Assembly: GCA_025175895.1 (NCBI GenBank)
Contig: CM045988.1
Location: 9,391,647-9,455,646 of the forward strand
Direction of reading: 5' to 3'
DNA: 64,000 bases
Source: Wurfbainia villosa
Lineage: Eukaryota; Streptophyta; Magnoliopsida; Zingiberales; Zingiberaceae
Below are positions 58,205 to 64,000 of the stretch, piece after piece. Under the pieces are notes generated by a model that ran no database searches, had not been told where the DNA came from, and saw nothing but the letters and a program-made list of their open reading frames with translations. The stretch's first letter is position 1. Each line of letters starts with the position of its first letter. The position numbers were made by a program, and so were the translations under genes.

Positions 58205-58580
58205 AACATTGAGTTAGAACACTAACTCAAATCCCTTACCAATTATCCCAAATTGGTAATCTTAAACATTCTCCAAATGTTCTCCCCAAACATTCTCCCC
58301 CTTTTTGACTAACATCAAAAAGATTATCTCCAAGGAGGTCAAAGTCTCATGTCCCAATGAGATCTTACAATCTCCCCCTTGGTCTAAAAATATCTAGGAT
58401 GCCTACCATCTTCCTAGTGATAAGTCCCATATCACTCAAGAGATGCAATCCTATTCATTCTCCCAATTTCCAAATTGGGTATCAAAAACCCATCAATTTT
58501 CTCAAATTGATGATACTCTTCCAATAACTTCTCCTCTTCAAGGAGAAAAACACATCCATCATCCCAAGATGGATACCTCC
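58205..58580 (-). other. Stem-loop array in J 3' untranslated region
   Basis: Nine perfect stem-loops in 370 bases, with stems: TTGAGTTAG (loop AACA, 58209-58230), TTACCAATT (loop ATCCCA, 58236-58259), AACATT (loop CTCCA), TCTCAT (loop GTCCCA), AGTGATA (loop AGTCCCA, 58416-58436), CCCAATTT (loop CC, 58462-58479), ATCAATTT (loop TCTC, 58492-58511), TTCTCCT (loop CTTCA, 58529-58547) and ATCCATC (loop ATCCCAA, 58554-58574). Confidence 0.85.
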
Positions 58581-60009
58581 CCCTAAAGGCTTGCTCCCCC
58601 TTGACCATTGCGCCAACAATGTCCTTGGGAAGTCCCTAAGCCAATAGGAACTCTAAGCAATCAAAATTAAGGTTAGAAATTCAACATTGAACTCTCCAAC
58701 ACCTTAAAATTGATACAAACCCTAAACACCTCTCCTAATCCATATCCAATGGATTTTCACCCTTTTTAATGCTTCCCAAAGCATATCCTAGGGTTAGGAG
58801 TGATTAGGGACCTTAACCGTAGCTGAAATCGGGTTAAGCAACCTTGGTTACCCCGAATTCAGGCTACCAGTCGAGTGATTCAGACATCAGTCGACTAACA
58901 CGCTCATCAGTCGACTGCCACCCAGGGCAGTCGACTGATAATTGAAAAATCTGATTTTCAGTTATCAGAAACGAGTTTTAGAAAATCATAAGTAATTTTA
59001 CGTATTTTGAAAAATCACGAAATTTTATTACTTATAGTCAATACAATGGGTGAAAAATATTTGAAAATTATTTTACCCATAAAATAGTGAGTTTGATACA
59101 AAACTCAAAACCATTGAAATTTTCAATGTTTTGGCCCTATCTTGTATCAACCCCATCAATGGTGATTGCCATCAAAAGATAGGCTTCACCAAGGTTTTCT
59201 AAAATGATTTTAAAATGTTTTCAAAACCTTATTTTGGATCATATTCCTTGGGCTCTATGTACATGACTTGTACACAAGCTTTCCCAATGATCCATCATTG
59301 AAACAAGATGAGTTTTAGTTCATCTAGATGCAAAAACTATGCACCTTGAACTCAACTCATATCCTAGCATCTCGCATGTATCTCGGGTGTATAAATACAC
59401 ATACATATCAATTGGATGTGAGATATGGGTTTTGTTCTCCCTAATCTAGGGTTTCATGCATTTTTCTAAGGCAACCCTACTTGATTCCCTTATAAATGGG
59501 ACTCCAAGTCATGCCATTGTCCTTAAATCAATTTCAATCAAATTATCTTAAATGCATGAGTGATTATGGCATTAGAGATGATATAGATAAACACATGCTC
59601 ATAATCATGATGTCATGGCATAATATGAAATCTAAAAACACATGACATTTAATCCTTAATCCTAAACATGTACATGACATATAGAATGATTAAAAATAAG
59701 CATGATGTCATGGCATGTTATATGGCAACCAAAGCATGACATATAAAATATATAGGTATAGTAATACCTAAATTTTAATATTAATTGTCATTTCATATAA
59801 TTAATTATATTTTGCCATATTTCTATTTTTCTCCCAAGTGTGCCAAAAACCCAAAATGACACACTAACCTCTAAACCTAAATTGTGCCAATTTTGATCAT
59901 TTTATCAAACTTCTCAAGTAATATTGGCACATCCTAAAACTTTTAGGATTAAGACTCAAATGCATTTCCAAGGTAACCATAACCTTGAAAATATCCTAAA
60001 GTGCCACCT
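58581..60009 (-). other. J untranslated region, rest
   Basis: AT-rich, no coding frame; collinear with H 35726-37017. It differs from H by a small CAGTCGACTG cluster (58865-58940) and a few insertions (near 59280-59360). No pol remains. Confidence 0.7.
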
Positions 60010-60278
60010 TTGTCATGGTTGAGTTAACTACCCATCCAATTAAGGTTGGCACATCCTAACCCCATCTAGCGTGAATCTATCACGCTCCTAGGAACCCAAA
60101 ACTTATTTGAGCTCCTTGGGTTAACTAGGTATTCCTTAGGGATAACCTCTCTAGATACCTTCCTAATGACCCTTCTAGGCTTATTAGCCTTGGTCATTTG
60201 GGTCTTACCTAGGTTTACTCTAAGAGTAACTCCCCTTGCAACCTTCTTAGTGGTCACCCTAGGTTTCCTAGAAACCCT
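60010..60278 (-). pseudogene. J gag, C-terminal fragment
   Basis: The minus strand reads TTKKVARGVTLRVNLGKTQMTKANK, a basic stretch like RGVTSRVDLGKTHLTKASK in H, then NKFWVPRSVIDSR and a stop at about 60066. The frame is cut on the N-terminal side at 60278 by the LTR of element I. The candidate TSD is ACCCT (60274-60278). Confidence 0.75.
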
Positions 60279-61330
60279 TGTTGGTGCAGGGGCACTAGAT
60301 AATCGAACCTGTGTTTTGATTATGGCAAAGACACAAAGTTAAGTCTACATTGTTATCTCACGAGCTAAATCAAGTGTGCAGAAAAGTGTTAAAGCTGGAG
60401 CTGAAGGCTAGCGACACCCGGAGGAAGCCGCGGTGGTCGGGCGACACTCGAGTGACTTCGGAGGGAGCCGAAGGAATCGAGTGGAAGGCCGGAAGCGAGA
60501 GCTACTATCGAGGTAAGCTCGTGTGAGTGAGAGATTGTAAGGTCGTGTCCTCTTTACGGGGACGATCATAGGCGGCGATTCGACTAAGACTTCCTGTGGA
60601 AGGTCTAGGTCGAGATCGGACGGTTAGAAACTGTCGTATTTATCATTTTTCGAGCTAACCTCTTATTGCAGGGAAGTGGAAGTCATCGCTGGACATGGAA
60701 GACGATCGTGATGCCCATCACGATCGGATGGAGGCATCGATCGTGATGGCGACGATTCGACTTTGCGCTAGGTCAAAAAGCGGATAACGCTTTGACCAGC
60801 CCTTCGCGATAAAATTTGGACAACTTCATGATCTGTTCCGAAATAAGAGGAGACAAATTCAGAGGCCAAAGTCTATAAAAGGAGGGGAGGATTCCATCTC
60901 CAAATCACATCAAGTTTATTCATCAAGTGCTCCTACAACGCCAACGCTCCAACATCATCATAATGCCGACGCGACGTCAAGTTTCGATCTTCTTCGTCGG
61001 CAGCAGAATCAAGTAATATTTTTGATATTGTATTCTTTGTTTTTCTTCATAACGAGGTGAGGTAGGCTTGTTGCCTCATCCTCGTATATTCGGTTTTGTG
61101 ATCGTTGTCTCCTACCTCCAATGAGGAGGAGACGTTATAGTGCTTTGCCCTCCGTACGCGGTCTATGACTGATAGAGCCTTGGAGTAGCAACCGCTGGGT
61201 TGTGAACCAAGTAAAATAAACGTGTTCATTTATTTTCCGCTGTGCTTACTTTGTGTATCGAACGAACGAAAAAGAAAAGATTTACGATCGCTATTCACCC
61301 CCCCCTCTAGCGACGCTTCTCGATCCAACA
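60279..61330 (+). repeat. Element I 5' LTR (1.05 kb)
   Basis: Starts TGTTGGTGCAGGGGC and ends CTCGATCCAACA. TATA box TCTATAAAAGGAGG at 60872-60885. The 43499-44188 fragment is a diverged relative of its second half. Confidence 0.88.
60872..60885 (+). promoter_or_regulatory. TATA box of element I LTR
   Basis: TCTATAAAAGGAGG, with a matching GGCTATAAAATGAGG in the related fragment at 43714-43728. Confidence 0.75.
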
Positions 61331-61332
61331 AT

Positions 61333-61344
61333 TGGTATCAGAGC
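61333..61344 (+). other. Primer binding site of element I
   Basis: TGGTATCAGAGC, exact initiator-Met type, two bases after the LTR end. Confidence 0.93.
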
Positions 61345-61814
61345 GGGGGCGCTAAGATTTGGTGAAACCACCAATCTAGCACGTTTTGGTTTTCTGTTGT
61401 TATTTTTTGATTCGTATTTTTTTTGGTCTTTTTCCTCCCGCACTACTAATCCAAGACGAAGTCTTGGTACGTTTCTTTTGGTTGTGTGTTTGCAAGTTTT
61501 CTCTCTTGGAGTAGCCGACGGTAAAACGGCTATAACTTTTCGCACAAGTGGACTCACATAACGATCTACCTACCAAATCGAAGCTCTCAGAAAGATCTAC
61601 ATTTCTTTTGAGAGTTTACCCTCGTAACAAGCTGTTTCCAGCCCCAAAATCCAACGTTTAGTACCCTTTCGAGGACATCGAAGGTCGTAAGTTTCGAGTT
61701 TTTGTTAGTTTTTTTTATTCTCCTTATTTATTTCCTATTATTTCCCACACTACTAATCCAAGACCAAGTCTTGGAATTTTCTTTGGTTTTTATTCGTGTT
61801 TTGCAAGATATTTA
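61345..61814 (+). other. Element I 5' leader
   Basis: Pyrimidine-rich, no supported ORF. Contains two copies of ACTACTAATCCAAGAC followed by AAGTCTTGG (near 61441 and 61749), so a short direct duplication that also forms CCAAGAC/GTCTTGG inverted repeats. Confidence 0.7.
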
Positions 61815-63347
61815 ATGGCTCACATTGAGGGGTATAGCACCACCCGACCTCCGTTCTTTAACGGAAATGATTTCCGTTGTTGGAAAGGTCGGATGGAGTG
61901 TTTTCTAAAAACACAAGTCGAGACTTGGATAATAATCCAAACCGGCTTTGCTCTACCCACCAATGATCAAGGAGAGGCCTTGGATTTCAACAAGTGGACA
62001 AATGCAACCAAAAGGCAAATCGAAGCCGATGCAAGAGCAACCCAAATATTGCAATGTGGCTTGTCCAAGGAGGAACTCAACTGCATCGGACCATTCTTTA
62101 GCGCCATAGACCTCTGGAAAAAATTGATTGATTTACACGAAGGGACGGCTGATGCTAAGGTATGTAAAAGAGATTTACTTTTAAATAAACTGTACAATCT
62201 AAAGATGCAGGATCATGAGACCGCCACCCAACTACATGCGCGGATCCAAGATATCGTCAACGGTCTTTATTCGATCGGGCAAGCCATAGAGAACCGGGAC
62301 CTTATAAGGTACGCTTTAAATGCTTTTCCTAGAACTACCTTGTGGGCATCCATGGTCGATGTCTACAAGGTCTCTAAGGACCTTTCGAAGCTTAGGTTAG
62401 ACGAATTATTTTCTGAGTTTGAACTTCATGAGCAAACTAATGTGGTCCGGGCCGAGAGAGGTATTGCTCTACTTGCAGGACAAAGAAGGAAGCCACCTAC
62501 TAAGCAAGTAGGTGAACTCGAACCCGAAGACGAATCCGAATCCGAAGAGGAGGCCATAATAGTCAACATTGTGCGGAGAATAGTTCGACAAGAAAGGAGG
62601 AAATTGAAGAATGAGAACCAAAAGAAAAAGGGAGCAAGGAAAGCCTTCCATGCAACTTGGAACAACAGAGAAGACATAGCTTTCATGGTGAAATCAATTG
62701 AGTCAGACACGGAGACCGAACCTGAACTTGAGTCAGAACCTGAGGATGACTCGGACTACGAAGCTACCTTCAAGTCAAGCCACGGATATGCATCCGGTTC
62801 AAAAGATACCCTTAAAGTGAGTTGAACTTTATTTAATACTTTACATAATACGGTTAGGTTTTTATCTAGGAAATTAGTTAAGTCCGAGTCCAAGGTCGAG
62901 ACCCTGGTTGAGGAGGTCAAACTCCTCAAACACAAGGTCTCCCTAACCTCTTTGACTAGTCAAGTTCGAGAAGAGGACCCAACTCGAGCTGAAAAGCTCG
63001 AAGTTGAGAACTCTCTCTTGAAAAGTCAAGTTGAAGATCTTAGGAACACGTTGGAAAGGTTCACTTCGGGATCCAAAGGACTTGACCTCCTACTTGGATC
63101 TCAAAGGGCCGTGTACAACAAGGCTGGACTAGGGTTTAACTCAAACACGACTAATAGGTCGTATATGTCGATTGTAAGTCGACATAGGAAACATGTCCAA
63201 GCATGGGTCCCTAAGAACTTTTTGATTTCAACTCTAGGATCCAACCCATACTGGGTTCCCAAGGACCAAATCCACTATGTGGATAGACCGAACCGATTCA
63301 ACGGTCTAGGGGGAGCCAGTACAAAACATGTTTGTGCTTTAACTTAG
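61815..63347 (+). pseudogene. Element I gag, 511 codons with one in-frame TGA
   Basis: From ATG 61815 (MAHIEGYSTTRPPFFNGND) the frame is open to 62822, meets TGA at 62823-62825, and is open again to 63347 in the same frame. N-terminal capsid-like part has CWKGRMECFLKTQ, then LWKKLIDLHEG and AVCKRDLLLNKLYNLKM (UBN2-type Gag, residues ~25-210). It is followed by an acidic DESESEEEA stretch, basic KKKGARKAFHATWNN, a second acidic region, then after the stop a coiled coil (VETLVEEVKLLKHKV; EVENSLLKSQVEDLRNTLERF), LLGSQRAVYNKAGLGFN, and two WVPK motifs. The CCHC knuckle usual for this Gag type is not visible. It would make particle protein; whether the TGA is a dead end or was Trp cannot be told here. 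Confidence 0.85.
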
Positions 63348-63889
63348 AAATTGCATGCTTTAGCTTAGAAAGTTTGTGCTTTAAAACGTGTGAGCTCACT
63401 TAGAACACGTACATAACCAACTAAAATCCTACGAAAAGATTGAGCCTCGGGGAGCCTCTTTTCAAAAAAAAAAAAATAACCAGTTAGACTAGGAAATAGT
63501 CTAAGGTGAGTCAAGTCATCATTTTCTTGAAAATAGCTTTGTCTAAGGAAGTGGTCGATGATCCGATAAAAGAAGGCCCCTGTGCCTCGCCACGACCTGG
63601 AATCCATGATCTTGAAAAGGTAAACTTGACAAGCCTAGGGTCAAATCCAAATCTAACATAAAATTACTTGAACCTAAATGCACTTAATCAACTTAATTGG
63701 AAGTCATCTCACAAAAACACATAAGTATAACATGCTTGATCATATAGACACAAGTGAGATGTTAAGGATAATTGAAATATAGTTAAAACAACCTCTTCAA
63801 AATACTACTTATTTTCTCAACTATTGTACTTAACAACTCTTAGGCCAAAGTTTAGCGCCCCCTACATCTCTTATACTTCATATATTTGA
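63348..63889 (+). other. Element I 3' untranslated region
   Basis: No pol remains and no credible ORF; the minus-strand frame 63607-63365 is incidental. A 12-base A run lies near 63465. Confidence 0.7.
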
Positions 63890-63902
63890 CTAAGGGGGAG
63901 AG
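63890..63902 (+). other. Polypurine tract of element I
   Basis: CTAAGGGGGAGAG; matches the AAGGGGGAGA core in H and J, but is about 50 bases from the LTR start instead of adjacent. Confidence 0.65.
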
Positions 63903-63951
63903 CAAACTAACCCTAAAGGGTTATATTACAAACCTTTAGATTATTGGTGCA

Positions 63952-64000
63952 GAGGGACACACCTCGAACCAATCTATCTAATTACTGCTAGATGCATGCT
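63952..64000 (+). repeat. Probable start of element I 3' LTR
   Basis: TATTGGTGCAGAGGGACAC resembles the 5' LTR start TGTTGGTGCAGGGGCAC and both reach TCGAACC, but the first dinucleotide is TA and similarity is lost after about 35 bases. The window ends here. Confidence 0.4.

Larger units (their letters stand above)
56682..60278 (-). mobile_element. Element J: gag-only LTR retrotransposon (H-like), minus strand, cut by element I
   Basis: 3' LTR 56682-58167, polypurine tract 58168-58182, untranslated region 58183-60010, and the C-terminal end of gag up to 60278, where element I begins. Collinear with H over the untranslated region, also without any pol. CAATT (56677-56681) is the candidate left TSD; the right side is beyond the window. 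Confidence 0.85.
60279..64000 (+). mobile_element. Element I: gag-only SIRE-like LTR retrotransposon, plus strand, partial at right edge
   Basis: 5' LTR 60279-61330, primer site 61333-61344, gag 61815-63347, purine tract 63890-63902, and a probable 3' LTR start near 63952. Only 2.6 kb separates the LTRs and no pol domain is present, so the element is non-autonomous. Gag type (WWK-like capsid start, coiled coil, two WVPK motifs) resembles SIRE/Maximus copia Gags (inference). Lies in element J in the opposite orientation. Confidence 0.82.

Overview
The window looks like intergenic heterochromatin from a large, repeat-rich flowering-plant genome. I found no host gene, rRNA, functional tRNA or CRISPR. 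Almost every base belongs to one of about a dozen LTR retrotransposons, nested in and recombined with each other. Evidence: TG...CA-type LTRs, initiator-Met-type primer sites, polypurine tracts, 5-bp target-site duplications (TSDs), and recognisable but broken Gag, protease, integrase, reverse transcriptase and RNase H. I cannot name the species; long-LTR Tork/Angela-like copia, SIRE-like gag-only and Tekay/Del-like and Tat-like gypsy elements fit many angiosperms, monocots especially.

Layout. (1) 1-13031: element B, minus-strand Ty1/copia whose RT/RNase H is split by a complete Ty3/gypsy element A (454-6612, TSD TCCCT). (2) 13032-35269: element DF, minus-strand copia of a second family. Inside it sit a complete copia element C (14251-23198, TSD ACATC) and a solo LTR of DF's own family (23249-29133, TSD CTTTC), itself interrupted by a gypsy LTR (G, 24851-28844). 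(3) 35270-41981: element H, minus-strand, encoding only Gag. DF sits in its 3' LTR and another DF-family solo LTR (37487-39367, TSD GGTTT) in its gag. (4) 41982-44516: debris of Tat/Athila-like gypsy (LTR K, RT fragment L) and a SIRE-like LTR fragment. (5) 44517-56681: long gypsy 3' LTR G' interrupted by complete plus-strand copia element M (46924-56242, TSD ACCTA). (6) 56682-60278: element J, relative of H, cut by element I. (7) 60279-64000: element I, plus-strand, gag-only, running off the end.

No element here looks autonomous. A, B, C, DF and M have broken pol genes; H, J and I carry little beyond gag and would depend on proteins from other copies. Nesting gives relative ages: H is older than DF; DF is older than C and than solo LTR 1, which is older than G; G' is older than M; J is older than I; B is older than A.

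The most unusual structure is in H and J. Their LTR starts and 3' untranslated regions are packed with short perfect stem-loops whose pairing is kept while some stem sequences differ, and their promoters carry clusters of the 10-bp palindrome CAGTCGACTG. Other points of interest are tRNA-like modules antisense in the G/G' LTRs, a variable 27-bp array beside the DF-family TATA box, a four-copy hairpin repeat in the M leader, and dense small indels at CAG/CTG/CCGG sites in element C that may be sequencing artefacts.
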